From: Sedimenticola sp.
Lineage (GTDB): Bacteria > Pseudomonadota > Gammaproteobacteria > Chromatiales > Chromatiaceae
Assembly: GCA_027041035.1 (NCBI GenBank)
Contig: JALULB010000008.1
Coordinates: 1-5,868, forward strand
DNA: 5,868 nt
Reading direction: 5' to 3'
The stretch's first letter is position 1; the number at the start of each line of letters is the position of its first letter. The notes below the pieces were generated by a model, which was not told where the DNA came from, did not search any database, and saw only the letters and a program-made list of their open reading frames with translations. Shown piece after piece: positions 1 through 5,771 of this stretch. Both the position numbers and the translations under genes were made by a program.

Positions 1-303
1 GGCTTCGTACTGGCTGACGCCGCGCTGGCGCTCGCGGGTCTTCAACACCACGTCCGGCTCGGCGATGCCGAGCGTCGCCGCCAGGCCGGCTTGCAGCGCA
101 TCCCAGTCGAAGGATTCGCTGCGTTTACCATGGAAAACCTGGAGATGAACCTGTCCGGCGTACCAGTCGATCGCGAAGGGGAACTCCGGCATGTCCCGAT
201 CATAGAGGCGATAACAGCTGATCTCCTCGCGTTTCGCCCAGCGCGACAGGTGGCGATGGTTCTTGCGCACCCGGTTGTAGAGTGGCTGAAACTCAGCGTG
301 CAT
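1..303 (-). CDS. RlmK-type class I SAM-dependent 23S rRNA methyltransferase, N-terminal part (runs off left edge)
   Basis: Seen: 101 codons from ATG at 303 to the window edge, with no stop. The protein begins MHAEFQPLYNRVRKNHRHLS, continues with RWAKREEISCYRLYDRDMPE and ends near VLKTRERQRG. This closely resembles, from memory, the start of the C-terminal (RlmK) half of E. coli RlmKL, with its WAKRE..CYRLYDAD and LKTRERQ segments. Known: RlmK makes m7G2069 in 23S rRNA, using SAM in the cytoplasm. The segment seen precedes the Rossmann methyltransferase core, which lies outside the window, so no SAM motif can be checked. An in-frame TGA (307-309) two codons upstream of the ATG shows this is not fused to an RlmL half. 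It overlaps the end of the DUF423 gene by 11 bases, so translational coupling is likely. A generic RlmI-like enzyme is the alternative. Confidence 0.85.
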   Translation of the reverse strand, partial: MHAEFQPLYNRVRKNHRHLSRWAKREEISCYRLYDRDMPEFPFAIDWYAGQVHLQVFHGKRSESFDWDALQAGLAATLGIAEPDVVLKTRERQRGVSQYEA

Positions 304-670
304 GCTTCAGCGCGGCGATCGTCAGCGCCGCCCAGCCGGCGAGAAACGCCAGCCCGCCGAAGGGCGTTACCATGCCGAGGCCGCGCGCGCTGGAGATCGC
401 CAGCAGATACAGACTGCCGGAAAACAGCAGGATGCCGAGCGCAAACAACCAGCCGGCGCGGCGCAGCCAGACGCTTTCCTGGTGCATCAGCAACAGGCCG
501 GTGGCAAGCAACGCCAACGCGTGCACGGCGTGATACTCCACGCCGGTATGGAATACCGCCAGCATGGCGGCATCCACGCGGGTCTTCAGCGCATGCGCGC
601 CAAAGGCCCCGAAGGCCACGCTGAGAAAGCCATTGATGGCGCCGAGGACGAGAAAGGTGTTCCGTTTCAT
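293..670 (-). CDS. DUF423 family small membrane protein (YgdD-like)
   Basis: Seen: 125 residues starting MKRNTFLVLGAINGFLSVAF. Four hydrophobic stretches lie at about residues 5-24, 47-62, 71-92 and 100-121. Family-like motifs are GAFGAHAL (21-28), YHAVHALAL (46-54), LFSGSLYLL (82-90) and TPFGGLAFLAGW (102-113). Known: DUF423 proteins are inner-membrane proteins of about 120-130 residues with no firmly established function; E. coli YgdD is the type example and lies beside the rRNA methyltransferase gene rlmM. Here too a methyltransferase follows immediately, overlapping by 11 bases, so the two are probably co-transcribed. The start at 670 was chosen because hydrophobic family sequence begins there. 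An ATG three codons upstream (679) is possible. An extension to TTG at 745 adds only basic, low-complexity residues and is unlikely. Confidence 0.93.
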   Translation of the reverse strand: MKRNTFLVLGAINGFLSVAFGAFGAHALKTRVDAAMLAVFHTGVEYHAVHALALLATGLLLMHQESVWLRRAGWLFALGILLFSGSLYLLAISSARGLGMVTPFGGLAFLAGWAALTIAALKHAR

Positions 671-677
671 CGCCGGC

Positions 678-683
678 ATTCTA
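678..683 (-). promoter_or_regulatory. Possible -10 box for the DUF423/methyltransferase pair
   Basis: On the minus strand TAGAAT stands 7 bases before the chosen ATG at 670, one base from the TATAAT consensus. If used, transcription would start close to or at the start codon, giving a nearly leaderless mRNA. No good -35 sits at 16-18 bases; the nearest TTGCAA is about 22 bases upstream. The GGTAG that overlaps this box could instead act as a weak ribosome binding site. The call rests on the -10 match alone. Confidence 0.25.
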
Positions 684-806
684 CCCGATCGTCGCTTCGG
701 CCGTGTTGCAAGCTGTGTGCCACCGCGTGCCAGCATTTCGGGCAAGGCGCGGCATGCCCACCATGGCTATCGCCGCACAAGAGGCATGGCGATTCCGGTT
801 CCGGGT

Positions 807-3707
807 TTACTGGTCGGGAACCTGAACATGATAGGTGTCGACCACGCCGTTGGGATCGTTCCAATCACTGCCGAAGAGCACCCGGGTTCCATCGGGACTC
901 GCATTGACCAGGACACTACCCGCATTCTGGACGCTGTTGTGGGTCTGCGCGAATCGTTCGACCGTGCCGCTGCCATCGAGTTTGAGCGCAAAGGCCTCAC
1001 GAAGTGTCGAGCCGTTCCACGAATAACGGGTATTGAGGTAGCACCAGCCTGGCCGCTTGTAGTTGCGGCAACTGACGTGCCCGCCATTGTATTTATCCGG
1101 GAGCAGCCGAACCCGGGGCGAGCCATCTAGTGGATAGAGCCAGATACCCCGGTTACTTGCGCCATTTAGCGTGCCGAAGCCAAACTGGACATAAACCTCA
1201 TTACCTTCCGCGGTAAGGCCGAGATCCCCGTGATCACCGTGTTCGGCAAGGCGTCGGATATGGTTGAGGTGCCTGTCGTACTGTTCGATACTGTACTCTT
1301 GTTCCGGATCTCCGGGCTTGCTGTGATAGTTGACAAGCACATAGTTTCCCTTGGCGGAAATCGAAGCCCAGTCGAGCATCTGGTTGGATTGAGAGCTGTC
1401 GTCGGGATCAAAGTTTCCATTGGCATCTTCTTTGTACCATTTGAGGTCGTCAAAGGTTTTCTGCGCGACAATCTCATTGAAAGTCGTATTGTAGTTGTCA
1501 TGCAGATGAAACACGATCAATGTGATGCGGTTGCTCCCCTTTTTACGACCCGAGAAAACGACGTACCGGCTCTGATAATCCAGGTTTCCTTCGTACTTTC
1601 CAAGCAGTAGTTCATCATATTCGCTTTTTGGAAAAGTGGCATTGGGAATCGCCTCGTATGTTATCTGGTTTTGGCTTCTATTGATGGTTGCCTTTACGAA
1701 AACAAACGCATCGGATCGCGAGTCGATGCCATAGAATACATCAGGTTTTATCGTCGACCATTTCATCTCGGTCATCGAGCCTCGAATCAGCTGATTCCTG
1801 GTTGTCTGTAATTCAGCGAACGTGTTGGCGTCATAGAGTCGATACCCAAGCCGGATCAATGACATGTCGCTGTTCCATGCCCCGGTCTTGGAATAGGGCT
1901 GGGCATTGCCCGTTTGGTTGGCCCGGTCGGTGATGCGTGTGACCGTATTCCCAAAGATCGGGTCAGTGTAGCTTCCCAGATAATCCGGCTTGGCGACATC
2001 GCCTATCGGCTTGCTGTCAAAAACAGTGTCATCCGGATAATGTTTCGGCTGGTTGTATTCATTACAGTAGTCGATGTCCATTATCTCGGCGCGGTTGACG
2101 TGGGTATTGCAGCGATAGGCGTATGTCCAGATGGGCCGAACCGTCTCGACGTTATCGGAAAAAGGTTGATCGCTACCGTTCTCAAGCGCGGGATCGTGCG
2201 CGTTTTCATTTCCTTCGAACGTGTATGCCATCAAGGCACCCAGCGGCGCGAGTAGTCCTTGCATAGTCCCGGGGTCTCTGCTTCCGCTCGGGTAACCGTG
2301 ATTGGCCGGGGTAAAGACCTGATAATCTTTGTGCTCCTCCGGGATCGAGCTTGTCAGAGCGTATTCGCTGAGCACGATCCTGGCATCGGTGTCGTTGCCG
2401 GTACGCTCTTCGTTGTCGTAGCGCTGGATGATGAGATGGGTATTCGTTGGCAGGTTCCGCATCGCGTCACTGGTCATGTCGAAGGCGAACCACGGGTCGA
2501 GCGCCATAAGAAACCGAGCGTTGTTTCCATATCCCTTCCTGGAAAAGTGGTCGAGTATCTTGAAGGTGTCGCCACCCCCCGAAGAATGGCCGATGACACC
2601 GATGCGTGTGGTGTCCACATAGGGCAGTACATCGTTGGAGCCATCCAGCATTTTCTCGAAACGCCGTATAAAAGTCGCGGTATCCCCATAGTAATCCTTG
2701 GCATAGATCACCGAATACCCATGACTGGCGATGAAGCGCAGCAGGGTATCGTAGTCGCTGGGGTTTTGGGACTGCCACCCAGGACAAAAGAAGACGAGCG
2801 GGGTAGGGTGTTGCGTGGATATGTCGGAGGGATAATATACAGTCGATGTATGTTGATCGTGCTCGATATATGTCGAAACCTCGTGAGACCCCATGGCCCC
2901 GTAGTTTTCCACGGGTTGAATGATCTGGACCGTACGCACGGCTTCTTCGGCGGCATTTCCCGCCGCATCGGAAACGTTATAGGTGATCTGGTAGCTTCCC
3001 GGGGTTGTCGTGTCCACGTTGCCTGAAACGGATATCCTGCTGCTTATGTCCCCGTCAACATCATCGATGGCGGTCGCGCCGGGGTCCAGGTAACTGCTTC
3101 CCGCGTCGAGGGTGATATGGGCGTCACCGTTCAGCGTGATGATTGGCGGCGTCGTGTCGATGCCCGAGGTACCGGAGAGATGGATGTTGTCTAGCAATGC
3201 GCCATTGTTGGCCAACACCATTATGCCTTCTACTCCGGTTACGATGGCGTTGCTATTTACCGAATCGAAAATATCTTGCAAGTCAAGCTCGTAGGTGTTC
3301 CAGGCCCCCAGCGCTCTTCTGTCCAGGGTCATCATTATCGAACCACCATAGCCTTGCTTGATGCTCCCCGGATTGTAGGATGGGAACAGGGTGATGTATT
3401 TTTTGCCTATGTTGGTATCAACCTGAACCCTGAACGTGAAAGAAGCATGCGCGAGGATATCGACAGAGAGTGATGTCGCACCATCGCCGTCCGCCAGGGT
3501 TTCGCCGCCTCGCCAGTATCTGCCGTAGACAGAGAGTCCATCAATACGGATAGCCCTGTTGGTATTGTCATCGGGGTCGGCCACATTCGCGATCGAGCCT
3601 CTTATCTTTGTCCAGCCCGTTGTGCCGCCATCCTGTGCATCATAAATACTGGCATTGAGAGTAGCGGACATGGCAAGTGCCAGTGCGATCAAGAGTATTG
3701 TTTTCAT
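807..3707 (-). CDS. Secreted multi-domain protein: signal peptide, beta-sandwich, Ig-like, alpha/beta hydrolase and beta-propeller-like modules
   Basis: Seen: 966 residues. Residues 1-19 (MKTILLIALALAMSATLNA) form a signal peptide. About 20-180 is a beta-rich, carbohydrate-binding-like region ending NALLDNIHL-style (LLDNIHLSG). About 185-262 is an Ig-like domain (DTTPPIITLNG, YLDPGATAIDDVDGD, YNVSDAAGNAA) of the DUF5011/HYR kind. About 270-500 is an alpha/beta hydrolase: FFCPGW (oxyanion region, 306-311), nucleophile elbow GHSSG with Ser375, acid candidates Asp404 (ALDPW, as in PAF acetylhydrolases) or Asp431, and probable His470 (NHGYP). About 520-966 has propeller-like repeats, including RITDRA (591-596), GGHVSC (875-880) and SPDGTRVLFGSDW (937-949). 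Inferred: an exported esterase, lipase or polymer hydrolase; the substrate is unknown. The start at 3707 was chosen for its signal peptide and Shine-Dalgarno site; the ORF is open 54 codons further upstream, but that stretch lacks protein character. Base composition is lower in GC than the genes to its left. The gene looks monocistronic. Confidence 0.88.
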   Translation of the reverse strand: MKTILLIALALAMSATLNASIYDAQDGGTTGWTKIRGSIANVADPDDNTNRAIRIDGLSVYGRYWRGGETLADGDGATSLSVDILAHASFTFRVQVDTNIGKKYITLFPSYNPGSIKQGYGGSIMMTLDRRALGAWNTYELDLQDIFDSVNSNAIVTGVEGIMVLANNGALLDNIHLSGTSGIDTTPPIITLNGDAHITLDAGSSYLDPGATAIDDVDGDISSRISVSGNVDTTTPGSYQITYNVSDAAGNAAEEAVRTVQIIQPVENYGAMGSHEVSTYIEHDQHTSTVYYPSDISTQHPTPLVFFCPGWQSQNPSDYDTLLRFIASHGYSVIYAKDYYGDTATFIRRFEKMLDGSNDVLPYVDTTRIGVIGHSSGGGDTFKILDHFSRKGYGNNARFLMALDPWFAFDMTSDAMRNLPTNTHLIIQRYDNEERTGNDTDARIVLSEYALTSSIPEEHKDYQVFTPANHGYPSGSRDPGTMQGLLAPLGALMAYTFEGNENAHDPALENGSDQPFSDNVETVRPIWTYAYRCNTHVNRAEIMDIDYCNEYNQPKHYPDDTVFDSKPIGDVAKPDYLGSYTDPIFGNTVTRITDRANQTGNAQPYSKTGAWNSDMSLIRLGYRLYDANTFAELQTTRNQLIRGSMTEMKWSTIKPDVFYGIDSRSDAFVFVKATINRSQNQITYEAIPNATFPKSEYDELLLGKYEGNLDYQSRYVVFSGRKKGSNRITLIVFHLHDNYNTTFNEIVAQKTFDDLKWYKEDANGNFDPDDSSQSNQMLDWASISAKGNYVLVNYHSKPGDPEQEYSIEQYDRHLNHIRRLAEHGDHGDLGLTAEGNEVYVQFGFGTLNGASNRGIWLYPLDGSPRVRLLPDKYNGGHVSCRNYKRPGWCYLNTRYSWNGSTLREAFALKLDGSGTVERFAQTHNSVQNAGSVLVNASPDGTRVLFGSDWNDPNGVVDTYHVQVPDQ

Positions 3708-3715
3708 TGGTATAT

Positions 3716-3719
3716 TCCT
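3716..3719 (-). promoter_or_regulatory. Shine-Dalgarno site of the secreted hydrolase gene
   Basis: The minus strand reads GCAGGAATATACCAATG. The AGGA core is 8 bases from the ATG at 3707, which is good spacing. It settles the start at the signal peptide rather than at upstream in-frame codons. Confidence 0.7.
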
Positions 3720-3753
3720 GCAAAGCGACATAATCGACAAACCGGTGGTCAGG

Positions 3754-3780
3754 CCAAACGGGTTTGGACGCCCATCCAAA
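3754..3780 (-). repeat. Overlapping inverted repeats that can form two alternative hairpins upstream of the hydrolase gene
   Basis: CCAAAC-GG-GTTTGG (3754-3767) overlaps TTTGGA-CGCCCA-TCCAAA (3763-3780). Both use the same TTTGG block, so the two hairpins exclude each other. They lie 47-73 bases upstream of the ATG at 3707, within the probable 5' leader or promoter of the minus-strand gene. The first has only a 2-base centre, so it is better read as a palindromic operator than as an RNA stem; the second has a sound 6-base stem and 6-base loop. Either a regulator binding site or a leader structure is possible. The inverted repeats are certain; their role is inferred. Confidence 0.4.
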
Positions 3781-4119
3781 ATGCAACGCAACTGATTGAG
3801 ATTGTTGCGATAGTTTACATTTCGTGTGGATACTGGTATCAGGGTGCGGTGAACTTCTTTGCCGCACAAGGCGTGTGGAAAAGTTTTGTGAAGGCGCTCG
3901 CAGTTCCATGGAGACTGGCGCGGAATCCGCGATGCTGACGAACGCGGCTATGGGCGCGTCCGAGGCAAGATGCAGGGCCAGGAGGCTGTCGGATTTAACG
4001 CAGATCTGCTTCGCGCGTCTCCGGTTGCCGTTTCTCAGCCTTGCCCACGCGGATTAAGATGACCTCATGGCAAGGAAAAGAGCAAACGATCGCGTATATC
4101 GGGCGGACACTTGAGGCCG

Positions 4120-4386
4120 TCAAATAAAGGGCGATCTTATCCACGACGGGTGAAGGACAACATAAACATAGCTCCCCATCCAACTTACTAAAGTGTATTG
4201 TAATGAAGGGCTTATGCTTAATTTACTGGCATAGGCATCGGTAGCCATTTGAAAAAAAGTGCGATACGCGGTAATTTCCTCATTGGTTAGAGAAGAGAGT
4301 TGGCGATAAGGAATGGCTGCTTGCAGCGTTTCAACATGGTGGGCATACCCTCTGCGGTATTTTTCGGGTACTCCAACTTGCACCAA
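4120..4386 (-). CDS. Small hypothetical ORF, about 88 residues, of uncertain reality
   Basis: Seen: an open frame from TTG at 4386 (or GTG at 4383) to TGA at 4120. It contains QVGVPEKYRRGYAHHVETLQ and, further on, SWMGSYVYVVLHPSW. It is AT-rich like the cassette genes to its right but runs the opposite way. No ATG and no good Shine-Dalgarno site precede the start; an in-frame TAG lies four codons upstream. I recognise no family. The residue mix is more protein-like than the shadow frames nearby, so it may be a real small gene, a reverse-oriented cassette gene, or the remnant of a longer gene whose start was lost. Confidence 0.35.
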   Translation of the reverse strand: MVQVGVPEKYRRGYAHHVETLQAAIPYRQLSSLTNEEITAYRTFFQMATDAYASKLSISPSLQYTLVSWMGSYVYVVLHPSWIRSPFI

Positions 4387-4423
4387 TAGATCGTGCTACC
4401 TTGTGCGTATTGTCTATCAAGCT

Positions 4424-4430
4424 GTTATGC
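4424..4430 (+). other. Integron-type recombination core site at left border of cassette 1
   Basis: GTTATGC is close to the GTTRRRY core at which integron integrase cuts between G (4424) and T (4425). It sits 10 bases before the ATG of the first cassette gene, as is usual for cassettes. Its exact reverse complement, GCATAAC, opens the attC site at the other end of the same cassette (4871-4877), as expected when one cassette carries both halves of its own circular attC. The preceding TCAAGC-like bases also resemble the right arm of an attC. I could not identify a matching left arm, so whether this belongs to an attI or to a degenerate attC is open. Confidence 0.7.
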
Positions 4431-4936
4431 GTAAAAGAAAATGGACTACGAAATAAAAAGAAATAAGGCCGAACTTGATTCCACTGGCTATATTGAAATA
4501 GGTCCTGGCAAGTATTCAGGGAAACATTGGCAAGAGGGTTTTTTATTTATCTGGGAAGACGCCTTCGGCATGGCGGAAGGGATCGTGATGAAATCCTTCA
4601 AGGAGTATGACCATTTTGGAATGAATGATATTCCGAAAGAAATTGGTGTTTCTATCTCTTCTGAGTGGATTAAAGCAGCCTCGGCTCTCAACGATGCATG
4701 CGAAGAAAAATACCAAGAGTTATTAAACCTAGATGTTATTTATAGAAATTACATGGCGGCAGAAATATCAGGCAACAAACAATCAATCATAAAAATGCTG
4801 ATTGAGTTAGCACAATCTTTTGAGCAGTTTTATCAAACTGAGGATTGGGTATGTATACTTGGCGTGTAACGCATAACAATGTGCTCGTTCGGACGCAAAC
4901 TACGCTACGCTTCGTTTGCGCCGCACAGATCGAACG
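4425..4936 (+). mobile_element. Integron gene cassette 1 (complete)
   Basis: The unit runs from TTATGC after the core G to the G of the next core site: 512 bases with one forward gene (4441-4869) and its own attC. The gene fills nearly the whole unit, with 16 bases before the ATG and one base between the stop codon and attC. It is AT-rich relative to the left half of the window. There is no visible promoter inside, so expression would depend on an upstream integron promoter outside or at the edge of the window. The pairing of the border halves, GTTATGC and GCATAAC, shows the two ends belong together. Confidence 0.82.
4441..4869 (+). CDS. Integron cassette-encoded hypothetical protein, 142 residues
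   Basis: Seen: begins MDYEIKRNKAELDSTGYIEI and ends DWVCILGV. There is no signal peptide or membrane segment, so it is probably a soluble cytoplasmic protein. It is acidic overall, with an N-terminal part rich in aromatic residues and glycine (IGPGKYSGKHW at 20-30, then FLFIWEDAFG) and a C-terminal half that looks helical (SSEWIKAASALNDACEEKYQ; IIKMLIELAQSFEQFY). I recognise no family. The layout recalls small immunity-type or orphan proteins common in cassettes, but this is only an impression. The ATG lies 10 bases after the core site; the preceding AAAAGAAA gives only a weak ribosome binding site, as often in cassettes. The gene is certain by context; its function is unknown. Confidence 0.83.
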   Translation: MDYEIKRNKAELDSTGYIEIGPGKYSGKHWQEGFLFIWEDAFGMAEGIVMKSFKEYDHFGMNDIPKEIGVSISSEWIKAASALNDACEEKYQELLNLDVIYRNYMAAEISGNKQSIIKMLIELAQSFEQFYQTEDWVCILGV

Positions 4937-4942
4937 TTAGAG
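4871..4942 (+). other. attC recombination site of cassette 1 (complete, 72 bases)
   Basis: Left core GCATAAC (4871-4877) and right core GTTAGAG (4936-4942) flank an imperfect inverted repeat. The inner stem pairs CGCAAAC (4894-4900) with GTTTGCG (4914-4920), then GG (4891-4892) with CC (4921-4922), leaving A4893 unpaired. Such an extrahelical base is a hallmark of attC and directs the integrase to the bottom strand. The loop is 4901-4913. The right core departs from GTTRRRY at its last base. The site begins directly after the stop codon of the 142-residue gene. Confidence 0.88.
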
Positions 4943-4949
4943 CGCAAAG

Positions 4950-5618
4950 ATGAGCGCAGCCCAAGCAATCGCAGATTTTGCATCCAAAGCACTCCGGCCA
5001 ATTTTGGATGAGAGTGGCTATGTCCTTTATAGTGCCGCGAATTCACTGAAGCCCTGTCCTGTCTACTTATTGGGAAGTAACCCAGGAGGCTCCCCGGAAG
5101 ATCATGCAGAAGCCACAGTGCGCGCAAGCATCAACGCACTACCAACAAAAACAATAAACAATTATCTGGATGAGGCTTGGGGAGCAACCCAAAAATCGTG
5201 GCAGGAAGGAGAGGCTCCGTTACAACAGCGAGTTGTTTGGCTTCTCGAACAATTGGGGTTGAGCCCGCGCAAGGTACCTTGCTCAAATCTTATCTTCGTT
5301 CGAAGTAAAGAAATTGCAAACCTCCCGTTTAATCCGCTCGCCGATTTGTGCTGGAAAGTTCATGAACAGATCATTGAAATCGTATCTCCTGAAATAGTCA
5401 TGGTATTTGGAAATTCGCGGCCTTCACCATACACCTATCTATATGAAAAATTTTCCCCCACAGCAGAAAAAACATTTCCGTCTGGTCACGGCAACTGGTC
5501 GTGTCGCAGCTTTAAAGCAAACGGTGTCACGGTTATTGGGTTGCCACATTTGAGCAGATATAAAGTTATTGGAAAAAGTGAAGTCATCAATTGGATCAAA
5601 GAGCACAATGCGGTTTAA
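4950..5618 (+). CDS. Uracil-DNA glycosylase superfamily protein, cassette-encoded, 222 residues
   Basis: Seen: a beta-strand followed by GSNPGG (residues 42-47), resembling motif 1 of the MUG/SMUG branch of the UDG superfamily (GINPG, GMNPG). Then CSNLIFVRSKE (111-121), a strand IVMVFGNS (149-156), and near the C-terminus IGLPHLSRYKV (196-206), where His200 and Ser202 fit the usual H-x-S motif 2. Length is typical of the fold. Known: such enzymes remove uracil or other damaged bases from DNA. Inferred: a cytoplasmic base-excision or nucleic-acid-binding protein; the exact substrate, or whether it is active, cannot be told. Asn44 takes the place of the Asp of GQDPY-type enzymes. ATG at 4950 follows the attC core by 7 bases with only GCAAAG as a possible ribosome binding site. 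The stop codon lies inside the left core of the next attC. Confidence 0.8.
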   Translation: MSAAQAIADFASKALRPILDESGYVLYSAANSLKPCPVYLLGSNPGGSPEDHAEATVRASINALPTKTINNYLDEAWGATQKSWQEGEAPLQQRVVWLLEQLGLSPRKVPCSNLIFVRSKEIANLPFNPLADLCWKVHEQIIEIVSPEIVMVFGNSRPSPYTYLYEKFSPTAEKTFPSGHGNWSCRSFKANGVTVIGLPHLSRYKVIGKSEVINWIKEHNAV

Positions 5619-5658
5619 CAAGTCGCTTGTTCGGACGTAAACTACGCTGCGCTACGTT
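5613..5658 (+). other. attC site of cassette 2, truncated after the loop
   Basis: Left core GTTTAAC (5613-5619) fits RYYYAAC and overlaps the stop codon of the UDG-fold gene. The stretch TTCGGACGTAAAC (5630-5642) and the following loop match the first attC almost base for base (offset 742). The expected right arm GTTTACG begins as GTT at 5656-5658 and then breaks off. Neither the return stem nor a right GTTRRRY core follows within the next 100 bases. Confidence 0.78.
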
Positions 5659-5771
5659 ATTCTCGTTAAATAGCGCAACTATTCGCCTCAAATCAGGGAG
5701 AAATCCCGCTCAAATCAGCTTTCCCTCGCTACGGCTTCTATTCTCGGACAGCCTCCTAAGAGCGAACCGAT
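5659..5771. repeat. Repeat-rich, non-cassette junction sequence (possible end of an inserted element)
   Basis: This stretch replaces the right half of the second attC. It holds a 10-base direct repeat CTCAAATCAG (5687-5696 and 5709-5718, period 22), a small perfect hairpin GGGA-GAAA-TCCC (5696-5707) overlapping the first copy, and an 8-base direct repeat TATTCTCG (5658-5665 and 5739-5746), each copy preceded by CGCTACG a short way upstream. The second copy continues into GGACAGCCTCC, whose complement GGAGGCTGTCC resembles the GGCTGTC ends of several insertion sequence families. No gene is visible. It could be the terminal region of an IS element, but the other end lies outside the window. Confidence 0.4.

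Larger units (their letters stand above)
3708..4119. other. 412-base intergenic stretch without a convincing gene
   Basis: No reading frame here looks like protein; the short frames on both strands are rich in Arg/Cys/Ser and match no family I recognise. The first 130 bases are the upstream region of the secreted hydrolase gene and hold the overlapping inverted repeats at 3754-3780 and a 12-base palindrome GATACTGGTATC at 3829-3840 (5-base arms, 2-base centre). Further right are two more short palindromes, CGCGGAATCCGCG at 3919-3931 and GCAGATCTGC at 4000-4009. I found no clear -10/-35 pair, no tRNA-like fold and no terminator with a T run. Composition falls from GC-rich near 3900-4060 to AT-rich beyond about 4120, so the left border of the acquired segment may lie here. 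Confidence 0.5.
4937..5658 (+). mobile_element. Integron gene cassette 2 (right end broken)
   Basis: The cassette starts at TTAGAG after the cut in the first attC, carries one forward gene (4950-5618) and ends in an attC that loses its right half after 5658. The gene starts 13 bases after the border, as in cassette 1. Without its right core this cassette could no longer be excised at that side by the usual reaction. Composition matches cassette 1. Confidence 0.75.

Noticed and set aside
671..745. N-terminal extension of the DUF423 gene to TTG at 745
   Set aside because: The extra 25 residues are basic and low-complexity, unlike the family, and the hydrophobic DUF423 start is at 670.
749..776. 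Rho-independent terminator after the hydrolase gene (GCGGC...GCCGC)
   Set aside because: The stem is 5 bases with a long, poorly paired loop and no T run on the minus strand.
520..907. Plus-strand frames over the DUF423 gene
   Set aside because: They are Arg/Ala-rich shadows of a well supported minus-strand gene.
2259..3026. Long plus-strand frame of 255 codons
   Set aside because: It lies wholly antisense to the hydrolase gene, and its sequence has no family character; it is a shadow of codon bias.
3708..3869. N-terminal extension of the secreted hydrolase frame to 3869
   Set aside because: It would bury the signal peptide 54 residues inside, and a good Shine-Dalgarno site precedes the ATG at 3707.
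4286..4292. GTTAGAG as another integron core site
   Set aside because: It lies in the middle of a region with no flanking inverted repeat or paired left core; probably chance.
5687..5718. CRISPR-like direct repeat
   Set aside because: Only two 10-base copies with a 12-base gap; too short and too few.
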